Positions 1-5,358 of a stretch of DNA of 5,956 bases are shown in pieces. The notes beneath the pieces are model-generated. The model had not been told where the DNA came from. It was given only the letters and a program-made list of their open reading frames with translations, and did no database searches. Each line of letters starts with the position of its first letter. The stretch's first letter is position 1. The translations under genes and the position numbers were made by a program. The DNA is from Candidatus Bathyarchaeota archaeon (GTDB lineage Archaea; Thermoproteota; Bathyarchaeia; Hecatellales; Hecatellaceae), in contig DAOVDL010000039.1 of assembly GCA_030669485.1 (NCBI GenBank), forward strand, positions 1 to 5,956. The letters are read 5' to 3'.

Positions 1-55
1 GTCACCTTGCTGTTTTGTTCACAAGTTTACACCGTGACAAAAATCGTATAGAACT

Positions 56-157
56 CTACACTGGAGAGGTTGCGGCGCCCATCTTCACCGTGAGGTCCAG
101 CGCCTCGATCATCTCCTTGCTCATCCGAACTCTCACGCTTAATTCTTCTTTGGACAT
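56..157 (-). CDS. RHH (CopG/MetJ-Arc type) regulator, N-terminal part, ends at an in-frame TAG
   Basis: Reading leftward from ATG at 157-155 gives 33 residues beginning MSKEELSVRVRMSKEMIEAL. This looks like the start of a ribbon-helix-helix DNA-binding protein: a short alternating beta strand (residues 5-12, LSVRVRM) and an amphipathic first helix (about 13-28) ending near MGAATS, where the turn to helix 2 is expected. A TAG at 58-56 then stops the frame. If TAG is read through, the frame continues SSIRFLSRCKLVNKTAR to a TGA at 4-2, giving about 50 residues, the usual length of a minimal RHH protein, with a helix-2-like tail. In known RHH families the strand pairs in a dimer and enters the DNA major groove. 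The ATG overlaps the start of the opposite-strand RHH piece in one CATG. It may be a decayed gene, a recoded gene or a non-functional remnant. No ribosome binding site was identified. Confidence 0.42.
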   Translation of the reverse strand: MSKEELSVRVRMSKEMIEALDLTVKMGAATSPV

Positions 158-287
158 GTGGAAGCCATACCTAGATGCTATGGAACGCTTGATCCGGCAG
201 GGCATCTACGTGAGCCGGGCCGAGGTCATTAAGGACGCGCTGAGACGCCTTTTCAGGCACTACGGAATCGAGATCCTCGAGGAGTGA
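156..287 (+). CDS. RHH family protein, C-terminal helices only (5'-truncated)
   Basis: From ATG 156 the 43-residue product begins MWKPYLDAMERLIRQGIYVS and continues RAEVIKDALRRLFRHYGIEILEE, then TGA. This matches helix 1, the G-x-x-x-S-R turn and helix 2 of archaeal RHH regulators, with an acidic tail. The N-terminal beta strand that RHH proteins need for dimerisation and DNA contact is absent. The same frame stays open back to an ATG at 15, but residues coded from 15 to 155 (such as ISLLIRTLTLNSS) do not resemble an RHH strand and are antisense to the opposing RHH piece, so I do not treat them as native. No Shine-Dalgarno sequence precedes 156. It is either a truncated pseudogene or half of a rearranged pair. 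The helices are recognised with good confidence; function as a regulator is doubtful. Confidence 0.5.
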   Translation: MWKPYLDAMERLIRQGIYVSRAEVIKDALRRLFRHYGIEILEE

Positions 288-317
288 GGCTAGCTTGGCT
301 CGAGAAGGCGGAGCGGC

Positions 318-491
318 TTGAAGAAGAGGGGAAAATACGTCGTCATTACGGCGACTTTGGTTCCAGAGGCCGAAGAGGTGGAGGACAAGGAAATTGAAAA
401 GGAGATCCGCGAAGAGGTTGAAAAGGTCACAATCCCTTGGGTTAAAGAGATCCTGAAGGTCACGATATCGCATTACCTTTTCGAGAATTAG
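318..491 (+). CDS. Small acidic beta-alpha-beta protein, unknown function
   Basis: A 57-codon frame starts at TTG 318, begins MKKRGKYVVITATLVPEAEE and ends at TAG 489-491. I do not recognise the family. Visible layout: a beta strand (about residues 6-15, KYVVITATLV), a highly charged helix rich in E and K (17-38), and a second strand-like stretch (about 42-53, WVKEILKVTISH). There is no ATG in frame; TTG is the first start after a TAG at 291-293, and a GGAG at 310-313 lies four bases upstream, which is short for a ribosome binding site. It follows the truncated RHH gene by 30 nt on the same strand, an arrangement reminiscent of regulator-partner pairs, though nothing shows toxin or antitoxin activity. 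The terminal TAG is followed in frame by GTT CGT TAA, so reading through would add only three residues. The codon pattern is gene-like, but the call rests on this alone. Confidence 0.45.
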   Translation: MKKRGKYVVITATLVPEAEEVEDKEIEKEIREEVEKVTIPWVKEILKVTISHYLFEN

Positions 492-515
492 GTTCGTTAA
501 GGCTTATTAACGAAC
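492..515. repeat. Perfect 9-bp inverted repeat directly after a stop codon
   Basis: gttcgttaa at 492-500 and ttaacgaac at 507-515 are exact reverse complements separated by a 6-base loop (ggctta). The repeat begins on the base after the TAG that ends the small acidic protein. No T-run follows on the plus strand, so a classical intrinsic terminator is not supported. A 3'-end stabilising hairpin, an operator for a dimeric regulator such as an RHH protein, or chance are the alternatives. Confidence 0.55.
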
Positions 516-574
516 GTTATGCTGAAATACGTTCAAAGGCTTGTAGTTTATCACTCGCTCTCTTCTTTCTTAGC

Positions 575-787
575 TTATACGGAGAGCGTAATGGCCATAC
601 TTGTGATTAGGAAGGCCCAGCCAAGCGTTACAATAATCCCTAGAACCTTCTTGGCTGACGTAACAAACTCTAAAACCAATAAAATGGCTGTTAAGGTGGC
701 GAGTAAAGTCATGGCGTCAGCGTACTCAGTAGCAAGAGCGGGATTGGCCTTAACTAGAGTGTTCTTGATCGATCGAACGAGAAGCAA
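575..787 (-). CDS. Probable small two-helix membrane protein
   Basis: The minus strand carries a 70-codon frame, open from directly after a stop (TAA at 790-788) to TAA at 577-575. Its last 45 residues, starting at an internal ATG (712-710), form two hydrophobic segments: MTLLATLTAILLVLEFV, then after TSAKK a second one (LGIIVTLGWAFLITSMAITL). This is the pattern of a membrane hairpin. I do not recognise a family. The start is uncertain: TTG 787 gives 70 residues but lies only 8 bp from the opposite-strand start at 796, while ATG 712 gives 45 residues and leaves room for a promoter. The plus strand of the same DNA also has a long frame (519-791), but its product has no comparable organisation. 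It lies downstream of the Hsp20-like gene on the same strand, too far away to assume co-transcription. Confidence 0.42.
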   Translation of the reverse strand: MLLVRSIKNTLVKANPALATEYADAMTLLATLTAILLVLEFVTSAKKVLGIIVTLGWAFLITSMAITLSV

Positions 788-795
788 TTAGCGAT

Positions 796-1020
796 ATGTT
801 TCATAGGAATTATGAAAGGAAACTTCAAGATAGAATCAGACGATTAGAAAAGGAGAATTCCGACTTGAACAAGATTGCAAAATTGGAGAAAGCTTTTTTA
901 ATAGCAATGGATCTGTTAATGAAAAATATTATTAATAATCACAATGCTAGGGTGTTTTCATCATTAAAGAACCGCGCGCGCTGGGTTAGTGAGAAGCTCA
1001 ACGATTCCATTCATTTATAA
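796..1020 (+). CDS. Small charged, coiled-coil-like protein, unknown function
   Basis: Seventy-four codons from ATG 796 to TAA 1018-1020. The N-terminal half (residues about 6-45) is rich in K, E, R and L with heptad-like hydrophobic spacing, including KLQDRIRRLEKENSDLNKI and then LEKAFLIAMDLLMKNI, consistent with one long helix that could form a coiled coil. The rest is basic and unremarkable. I do not recognise a family. There is no clear ribosome binding site. The 3' end overlaps the 3' end of the minus-strand Hsp20-like gene by 23 bp (convergent), and the frame runs through a CG-alternating tract at 973-981. AT-rich third positions resemble those of the genes at the right end of the window rather than the neighbouring operon. 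It could be a real small gene or a chance frame. Confidence 0.4.
   Translation: MFHRNYERKLQDRIRRLEKENSDLNKIAKLEKAFLIAMDLLMKNIINNHNARVFSSLKNRARWVSEKLNDSIHL
974..983 (+). repeat. Dispersed 10-mer gcgcgcgctg, copy 1
   Basis: A CG-alternating tract (973-981) ends in ctg, giving the 10-mer gcgcgcgctg. It lies 15 bp past the minus-strand stop of the Hsp20-like gene and inside the end of the small plus-strand ORF. The same 10-mer recurs at 4416-4425 and 5213-5222 in the same orientation. Function unknown. Confidence 0.5.
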
Positions 1021-1477
1021 GCTTCTTGAAGCCTCTAGACCGCTTTAGCTTTTGAAGCCTCACATGTAGCACGCCGTTAATATACGACTTGTCTTGGAGT
1101 TCAACCTCTTTAGGTACTTGTACTCTTCGCTCGAAGTTGCCGCCGCCCCTTATCTCCAAGACGCCTTTGCGGAGTCTGACTTTAACCTCTTCAGCCGGTC
1201 CAGGCACCTTGGCTATGAGGGTCACGCCTTCTCCGTCGTCGATGAGGTCGTAGAACCACTCCACTTCACCCGTGGGGTAGGCTTTTTCTTCCCTAAAGAT
1301 TTTCTTTATCTCCTTCAGCCAGTAGATCAGCGTTGCCACTGCGACGGCTCCAAGAACCATCCCCAGGATGCCTCCCTTAACTTTGAAGAGTAAGATTAGG
1401 AGTAAAGCCACTACGGCTATGCTTATTATCGACAGTATGTTTAAGGGTTCTTCAGGGTTCTTCCGCTTCCCTTTCAT
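998..1477 (-). CDS. Membrane-anchored Hsp20/alpha-crystallin-like protein
   Basis: A 159-residue protein. The N-terminus is basic (MKGKRKNPEE), followed by two hydrophobic helices (about 13-31 and 36-53) joined by a short KVKGG turn, then a basic amphipathic linker (55-63). This predicts both termini in the cytoplasm. Residues about 72-143 form an Hsp20/CS-type beta sandwich: EWFYDLIDDGEGVTLIAKVPG, the VKVRLRKGVLEIRG strand pair, ERRVQVPKEV, and the characteristic YINGVLHVRL near the end. The family's A-x-x-x-N-G-V-L signature is present as SYINGVLHV. Small heat-shock proteins hold unfolding clients, but a membrane-tethered version suggests a dedicated membrane client. The gene starts 17 nt after the UPF0182 stop on the same strand, with gagaggtg as ribosome binding site, so the two are almost certainly one operon. 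It ends with TGA. The fold is confident; the client is inference. Confidence 0.88.
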   Translation of the reverse strand: MKGKRKNPEEPLNILSIISIAVVALLLILLFKVKGGILGMVLGAVAVATLIYWLKEIKKIFREEKAYPTGEVEWFYDLIDDGEGVTLIAKVPGPAEEVKVRLRKGVLEIRGGGNFERRVQVPKEVELQDKSYINGVLHVRLQKLKRSRGFKKLINEWNR

Positions 1478-1484
1478 GAAGCTA

Positions 1485-1492
1485 CACCTCTC
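1485..1492 (-). promoter_or_regulatory. Ribosome binding site of the Hsp20-like gene
   Basis: On the minus strand gagaggtg lies 7 bases upstream of ATG 1477, inside the short gap after the UPF0182 stop. It supports this ATG as the start and independent translation of the second gene of the operon. Confidence 0.65.
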
Positions 1493-1494
1493 GC

Positions 1495-4341
1495 TTACGT
1501 TAACTCAATGGTTATATAATGTAGCTCAAGCGTTTCTTCAACACGCAGAAACACTCCGAAGTTCACCTTTGAATCCTCGGTCCACATGTACACCCTTGAT
1601 AGGTTATGGGGCTTAACCCACTCTTCAACGAAGGAGTTTATGAGGGGTTGAGTGTTACTCCAATCCTCTTCAGACACGTATTTAACGCTCCCCTCAGCTA
1701 CTTCAACGGGTGCGGTAACCGCCTCAGCCTGTATGATGTCTAGAACGGCTTCCTCAAAGACTTGGACTAGGTTGGCGACCCTCTCTTCCTCACTTAGCTC
1801 AGGCATAGGTGGAGGGGCTTCAACCCCAGCTATCTCGGCTAAGAAGGCCCGGAAGCTTTCCTCAACAGTGGAGCCTAAACCCACATAGTATTCCCCTGTG
1901 AAGTCCGCTCCCACCGTCGCAATGGTTCCGAGCTGAGTGACAACACCCCCTCCGGGTGCTGTGTAGACCGGTATGAAGAACACGTCGTAGTCACCAATCC
2001 TGTAGAAGATGTGATTCCCTACACGGGGATCCCCCAGAAGCGTCCTCAACGTGGCGAAGTCTGGGTTCCTTTCTAGGGCCTCATCTATGGCCGTTGGACC
2101 CAAAAGCCTGGCCTCCGCCTCCAAGGGTACTTGGTAGAAAATCATCTCGCCGGTGTAGGGGTAATCGTTTCTAACCACCATATAGCCGGCAAGGTTTTCT
2201 CCCAGTGCTCCCCGAAGCTCTAGGGATAGCAGTCCTATATACTCTAGTTCCTCGAAGCCGGGAGGCTGGGCTATGATGTAATAAGTGTCGAGACCCGCAG
2301 GCATCAAGAAGAACTCCTTGGCTGCGATAAAGGTGGCGGGGTCGGTAACGTGGAAAAAGTTGTACGTGGCGATTCTCCACTCGAAAAGCTCTTCAGGATA
2401 CCTTAATTGAGGCTTCAGCCATTCTGGTACCTCCGTGGAAACGTGTTCACTGTAAACCCTCTTGAACAGCTGGCTGAAGTAATCGTCACCCAGGATGATT
2501 AACTGGATGTCCCCGTGGTACACGTCTATCAACGCGTAGCCCACAAGTCTTCCCAGAGGATTCCCACCGCTCCACGGCACGTTCCTAGTGTCCAGAAACA
2601 CGATGAGGGGTATGGCCCAGAAGGTTTGTTTACCGTCGGTCACCGGCCATACGTCCACATGTTCCCCCCCGAACTCATATGTGAAGTATGGGAAAAACAG
2701 CCGCATGCGATTGTACACGTCCCTGTACCTAAGAACCCGCATGGTTGTGGTGGGATAGGAAAGGAGGAAGTTAGGCTCGAAAATCCAGCTCAAGGGCGGG
2801 GAAACATCTAATCCCCCTCTACCATCGTAGAAGTGCCCTCCCACTTCATCGCTCTCAGCTCTTCCGACGGGATACGCAATCCAGGTCTCTCGGAAGAGAC
2901 CCCCCTCACCATAGTAGACCCTTCTCTGTTGAAAGAACTCGGCTGCATCAACGACCCTCCCCCCGTGACCGTCCAGCATCAGGAAGCCGCTGGGCACATG
3001 GGTGTACACCAGGTGGGCGGCGTACCATCGATCCGCCGGCAAGACGGTTTCAGGTAGAATAAGATCCATAGAGGCACTCCAGTAGAGAGAGCCGTTGAAG
3101 CGTAGGAGATCTGCTTCCGTGAAATCTACATAGGGTATCAAACCTATCTCCGGTCTAAGCTTGTCAAAGGATCCCACCTGATCCCACAGACGCACCTTGT
3201 CTAGGAGCTCCTTGTTTTGTGCAACGCAGTAGTCGATCTGATTGGGGGGAATAGATGTCAAGCCAAATTCGTACGGACCCTCCTGAACCTCATCTAGCTC
3301 AGCGAGGTACCTGCTCACAGAGATAAGCTGAGCGTTGTATGGACCAAGCCACTCTGTTTTCCTCATATCCGCGATGCTGTTGTTGATCAGCACTACAGAG
3401 CTGACGGTTAAAGCGATCAAGGCTAGGACGCCTAGGCGAAGGTAAACACGGCGACGCAAGCCAAAGCGCATTCCAACTCCTCCTCCAATCCTTCGCCTAT
3501 CCAAGAGGGTGAACACGGCCAAGGAGACCCCTGCAACACTAAGGCCTAGAATCCAGTACCTCGTATTATAATCTATGAAGGAGGGAAAGAACATTGTGAG
3601 CATAAACCAAAGTAGGAACACGGCGGCTAGGGCTTGGATGGTTGATGTAAACCTGCCTAAGTTAGGCGTTTCTAGACCCCAAAGGTAGGCCACGACCCGA
3701 GGCGCAATGATACGGGTAAACTGGGTTACTGCCACTAGGAGTATGAGACGCACCCACAGGGCGGAAAGCACTGGTGGAACCAGAAGAGTTAAGGAAGGGA
3801 TTAAGGAGACGACGTTGGCTTCAGCATAGACCATGTCCAAGGGAGGAGTCGTGAAGGGGAGGCCAAAGATCCTCGGCAACTCTCCTAGGCCTGATTCCCA
3901 GCCTAGCATGACCGCGTTCACCGCCATGCCAAACATCACGTTGGTGAAGAAGAACATACCCACCAAAACCTTGGTGACCTGCCAAACCAAAAATTTTAGA
4001 GGGGACAACTTGAAGCTATCAAAGTCGAACCACTCTGGTGAGATCCTTTCCATGATTCCCCCAGAGCGTATCAACTTGATGACGAGCCTGATAACCCACC
4101 AGGCTATGGATCGCCTATTCTTGAAATCCACCCTGAAGAAAACGAGAGCTGAAAGGATAAGCCCGCCCAGCAAACCAAAGTATATGGGTTTAATGAAAAG
4201 CTCCCCAAACTCAGAAAGGTTAAGCCAGAAAATCACGATCTCCCGACTAAGAAAAACGGCGAAAATAATGATTAACACGATCGACAGTAGCCAGTACAGG
4301 CGGCGTCTTCGACCGCCATTTTCAACGTCACTCATCGCCAT
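1495..4341 (-). CDS. UPF0182 family large membrane protein
   Basis: A 948-residue protein that I assign to UPF0182 (PF03699), a family of about 900-1000 residues with an N-terminal bundle of membrane helices and a large exposed domain of unknown function. Here the N-terminus is basic (RRRRLYW), with about seven hydrophobic helices near 15-32, 53-70, 118-140, 190-207, 234-254, 263-280 and 301-320, followed by an extracytoplasmic domain from about 325. Family hallmarks in order: VRLWDQ (383-388), YVDFTEADLL (404-413), HLVYTHVPSGFLMLDGHGG (443-461), RVYYGEGGLF (474-483), YRDVYNRMRLFFPYFTYE (539-556), LRYPEELF (646-653), FFHVTDPATF (662-671), and FIPVY with a QLGTIATVG stretch (789-811). ATG 4341 is chosen over the ATG two codons later because AGGAGA lies at a good distance from it. 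Residues 850-948 look like an acidic tail beyond the conserved core. It heads an operon with the membrane Hsp20-like protein. Biochemical role unknown; family call confident. Confidence 0.92.
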   Translation of the reverse strand: MAMSDVENGGRRRRLYWLLSIVLIIIFAVFLSREIVIFWLNLSEFGELFIKPIYFGLLGGLILSALVFFRVDFKNRRSIAWWVIRLVIKLIRSGGIMERISPEWFDFDSFKLSPLKFLVWQVTKVLVGMFFFTNVMFGMAVNAVMLGWESGLGELPRIFGLPFTTPPLDMVYAEANVVSLIPSLTLLVPPVLSALWVRLILLVAVTQFTRIIAPRVVAYLWGLETPNLGRFTSTIQALAAVFLLWFMLTMFFPSFIDYNTRYWILGLSVAGVSLAVFTLLDRRRIGGGVGMRFGLRRRVYLRLGVLALIALTVSSVVLINNSIADMRKTEWLGPYNAQLISVSRYLAELDEVQEGPYEFGLTSIPPNQIDYCVAQNKELLDKVRLWDQVGSFDKLRPEIGLIPYVDFTEADLLRFNGSLYWSASMDLILPETVLPADRWYAAHLVYTHVPSGFLMLDGHGGRVVDAAEFFQQRRVYYGEGGLFRETWIAYPVGRAESDEVGGHFYDGRGGLDVSPPLSWIFEPNFLLSYPTTTMRVLRYRDVYNRMRLFFPYFTYEFGGEHVDVWPVTDGKQTFWAIPLIVFLDTRNVPWSGGNPLGRLVGYALIDVYHGDIQLIILGDDYFSQLFKRVYSEHVSTEVPEWLKPQLRYPEELFEWRIATYNFFHVTDPATFIAAKEFFLMPAGLDTYYIIAQPPGFEELEYIGLLSLELRGALGENLAGYMVVRNDYPYTGEMIFYQVPLEAEARLLGPTAIDEALERNPDFATLRTLLGDPRVGNHIFYRIGDYDVFFIPVYTAPGGGVVTQLGTIATVGADFTGEYYVGLGSTVEESFRAFLAEIAGVEAPPPMPELSEEERVANLVQVFEEAVLDIIQAEAVTAPVEVAEGSVKYVSEEDWSNTQPLINSFVEEWVKPHNLSRVYMWTEDSKVNFGVFLRVEETLELHYITIELT

Positions 4342-4350
4342 ACAACTAGT

Positions 4351-4356
4351 TCTCCT
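4351..4356 (-). promoter_or_regulatory. Ribosome binding site of the UPF0182 gene
   Basis: Minus-strand AGGAGA ends 9 bases before ATG 4341. This favours that ATG over the in-frame ATG at 4335, which would be about 15 bases away. Confidence 0.65.
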
Positions 4357-4387
4357 ATAGCTTGCCTTGATATTGCTTAACTTTTGA

Positions 4388-4407
4388 ATAATAAAAAGGT
4401 TTATTAT
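4388..4407 (-). promoter_or_regulatory. TATA-like promoter element within an inverted repeat, upstream of UPF0182
   Basis: On the minus strand ATAATAAA (4407-4400) and TTTATTAT (4395-4388) are perfect 8-bp inverted repeats with a 4-base spacer. The right arm plus preceding T-run (TTTTTATTATT) is a good archaeal TATA-like box. A start site about 26 bp downstream, near 4366, would leave a leader of roughly 25 nt containing the AGGAGA. The repeat overlapping the box could be an operator. The T-run may also end transcripts of the upstream prenyltransferase gene. All of this is inferred from spacing. Confidence 0.45.
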
Positions 4408-4415
4408 CGTTTAAT

Positions 4416-4425
4416 GCGCGCGCTG
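4416..4425 (+). repeat. Dispersed 10-mer gcgcgcgctg, copy 2
   Basis: Second copy, in an otherwise AT-rich intergenic region. It lies 20 bp past the minus-strand stop of the prenyltransferase gene (4446) and about 20 bp upstream of the TATA-like box of UPF0182. The distance to the upstream stop codon resembles that of copy 1. Confidence 0.55.
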
Positions 4426-4445
4426 CCTTCAAAGATTGTATTGTC

Positions 4446-5138
4446 TTATCGCCCGAATTTTCTTCTTTGGGTATGGAACCAGGTCAGAGCGGCTTCCCAG
4501 TCTTCCTCTGTGCATTCTGGAAATAACTTTTTTATGAAATAAAGTTCAGAATGCTGTGCTTGAACGCTTAGAAAATCGGATAATCTTTGATAATGGCATG
4601 TTCTTATGATTAAATCGGGTTTCTCTTTTATCATTAGGAGAGATTCTATTTTTAAAGGGGTTAATTTTCTGGCAGCCTTCAAACAAGCGTTCAAAAATTC
4701 GTGCTGGGCGCTCTATGCCATTAAAACCTTAATGCAATATTTCGTGTATGCTTTGGTGGCCTCAGTTAGTTGGTTCATCACTTCTTTGAGGGAGGCGGGA
4801 AGTGTGTCTGGTTGGGTGGAGTAGAATTGAAACCTGACCTGCTTTCGATGAGTATCTGGGTTCAAATATTTCCTAAACTCTTCCTGATAAACAGTAAACA
4901 ATTCTTCAAGCTCATCTCTGGACCTTCTAAGGTTGCTCTCACTTAAAGCGTAAACGATTATAGTTGAAACATCCTTTTTGGAACAGAAATCTAGGAATTT
5001 CCTTAGCGTTTCTGCGCCTTTCCGGAACCCTTCAATTCTGGGGATACCTTGTTTTTTAGCGTATCTACGATTGCCGTCTGGAATAAGTCCTATAATCACG
5101 ACCAAACAACCCGCACGTGCGCATTCCTTAATATTCAT
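4446..5138 (-). CDS. uppS: cis-Prenyltransferase (UppS/DHDDS family) interrupted by one in-frame TAG
   Basis: The family condenses isopentenyl diphosphates onto an allylic primer to make the polyprenyl (dolichyl) carrier for surface glycans. The frame is continuous for 230 residues from ATG 5138 to TAA 4446, except for TAG at codon 142. N-half: LIPDGNRRYAKKQG with the Mg/diphosphate Asp (D21), GFRKGAE (37-43), VYALSESNLRRS (62-73). C-half: DLIIRT...RLSDFL with R179, R185, S187 and E198, spaced exactly as R194, R200, S202 and E213 of E. coli UppS, then ELYF and RRKFG at the end. Each half alone lacks essential residues. TAG falls where the family has Tyr of YGGR (here LMA-TAG-SAQHEF). Also unusual: F38 replaces the conserved His of GHxxG, and CHY replaces GGE after RT. 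The in-frame TTG at 5147 is an alternative start. It could be a fresh pseudogene, a sequencing error or a recoded gene. Confidence 0.85.
4713..4715 (-). other. In-frame amber codon inside the cis-prenyltransferase
   Basis: Minus-strand codons around it read AAG GTT TTA ATG GCA TAG AGC GCC CAG CAC GAA TTT. Homology continues in the same frame on both sides with no insertion or deletion. TAT or TAC (Tyr, the family consensus) differs from TAG by one base. No second stop and no frameshift is present in the other 229 codons. Confidence 0.85.
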
Positions 5139-5157
5139 TTCTCCCAATATGCTTACT

Positions 5158-5165
5158 GTTTAAAC
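5158..5165 (-). promoter_or_regulatory. TATA-like palindrome upstream of the cis-prenyltransferase
   Basis: gtttaaac is an 8-bp palindrome centred about 24 bp upstream of ATG 5138. That spacing places a transcription start at or very near the ATG, which would give a leaderless mRNA. A ggga run sits only 2-3 bases before this ATG, too close for a normal ribosome binding site, which supports leaderless initiation. Inferred from spacing only. Confidence 0.35.
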
Positions 5166-5210
5166 CGTGTGCGCGAGAAATACAAAACTAACATTTCAAC
5201 GTAAAAAATT

Positions 5211-5222
5211 GCGCGCGCGCTG
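5211..5222 (+). repeat. Dispersed motif gcgcgcgcgctg, copy 3 (longest)
   Basis: Ten perfectly alternating GC bases (5211-5220) followed by tg, flanked on the left by aaaaaatt. It lies in the divergent intergenic region between the prenyltransferase and the nuclease gene. It contains the 10-mer shared with 974-983 and 4416-4425. Alternating GC of this kind can adopt Z-DNA under negative supercoiling; whether it does here is unknown. Confidence 0.55.
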
Positions 5223-5294
5223 AATGCCTGAAGTAAAACTTATTCCTGCAACCAAGTGCACGCGAGAACTCTTGATGCCGCAATTGCTCACTAA

Positions 5295-5302
5295 TTTATT
5301 AA
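5295..5302 (+). promoter_or_regulatory. TATA-like box for the ATP-cone nuclease gene
   Basis: tttattaa, centred near 5298, predicts a transcription start around 5324. That gives a leader of about 35 nt carrying the AGGAGA before TTG 5359. The arrangement is internally consistent and argues that the ATGs at 5224, 5275 and 5305 lie upstream of the message or are not used. Confidence 0.4.
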
Positions 5303-5344
5303 GAATGTCGAAAGACTCCATCAACGGGGGATCTGTTAGAGAAC

Positions 5345-5350
5345 AGGAGA
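5345..5350 (+). promoter_or_regulatory. Ribosome binding site that decides the TTG 5359 start
   Basis: aggaga ends 8 bases before TTG 5359, ideal Shine-Dalgarno spacing. None of the upstream in-frame ATGs (5224, 5275, 5305) has a comparable site. Starting here puts the conserved ATP-cone motif VIKFDGT at residue 6, the usual place for this domain. Confidence 0.55.
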
Positions 5351-5358
5351 AAGGCGAC

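Noticed and set aside
15..155. N-terminal extension of the plus-strand RHH frame from ATG 15
   Set aside because: The encoded residues do not form an RHH beta strand. The same DNA read on the minus strand gives a convincing RHH start, so this part is probably antisense.
171..473. 100-codon minus-strand frame
   Set aside because: It is antisense to the RHH helices and the small acidic protein, and its composition (Leu/Phe/Asp-rich without order) is typical of a shadow frame.
519..791. 90-codon plus-strand frame
   Set aside because: It mirrors the minus-strand frame that encodes two clean hydrophobic helices. Its own product has no coherent pattern and no ribosome binding site.
922..926. Oligo-T terminator for the UPF0182-Hsp20 operon on the minus strand
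   Set aside because: Five Ts about 70 nt past the stop, inside another possible gene, are too weak to support a terminator call.
3833..4360. 175-codon plus-strand frame
   Set aside because: It is antisense to the N-terminal membrane region of UPF0182; long shadow frames are common opposite hydrophobic coding sequence.
4446..4694. Separate small gene for the C-terminal part of the prenyltransferase
   Set aside because: It is in the same frame as the N-terminal part with only TAG between them, and its first codons (TTG AAC) have no ribosome binding site. One interrupted gene explains it better.
5203..5220. Intrinsic terminator on the minus strand (GC tract followed by T-run)
   Set aside because: Ten alternating GC bases cannot form a stable stem with a proper loop, and no minus-strand gene ends there.
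5224..5358. N-terminal extension of the nuclease from ATG 5224, 5275 or 5305
   Set aside because: The frame is open, but no ribosome binding site precedes these ATGs and the residues resemble no domain. TTG 5359 has an AGGAGA at ideal spacing and gives a normal ATP-cone start. Not fully excluded.
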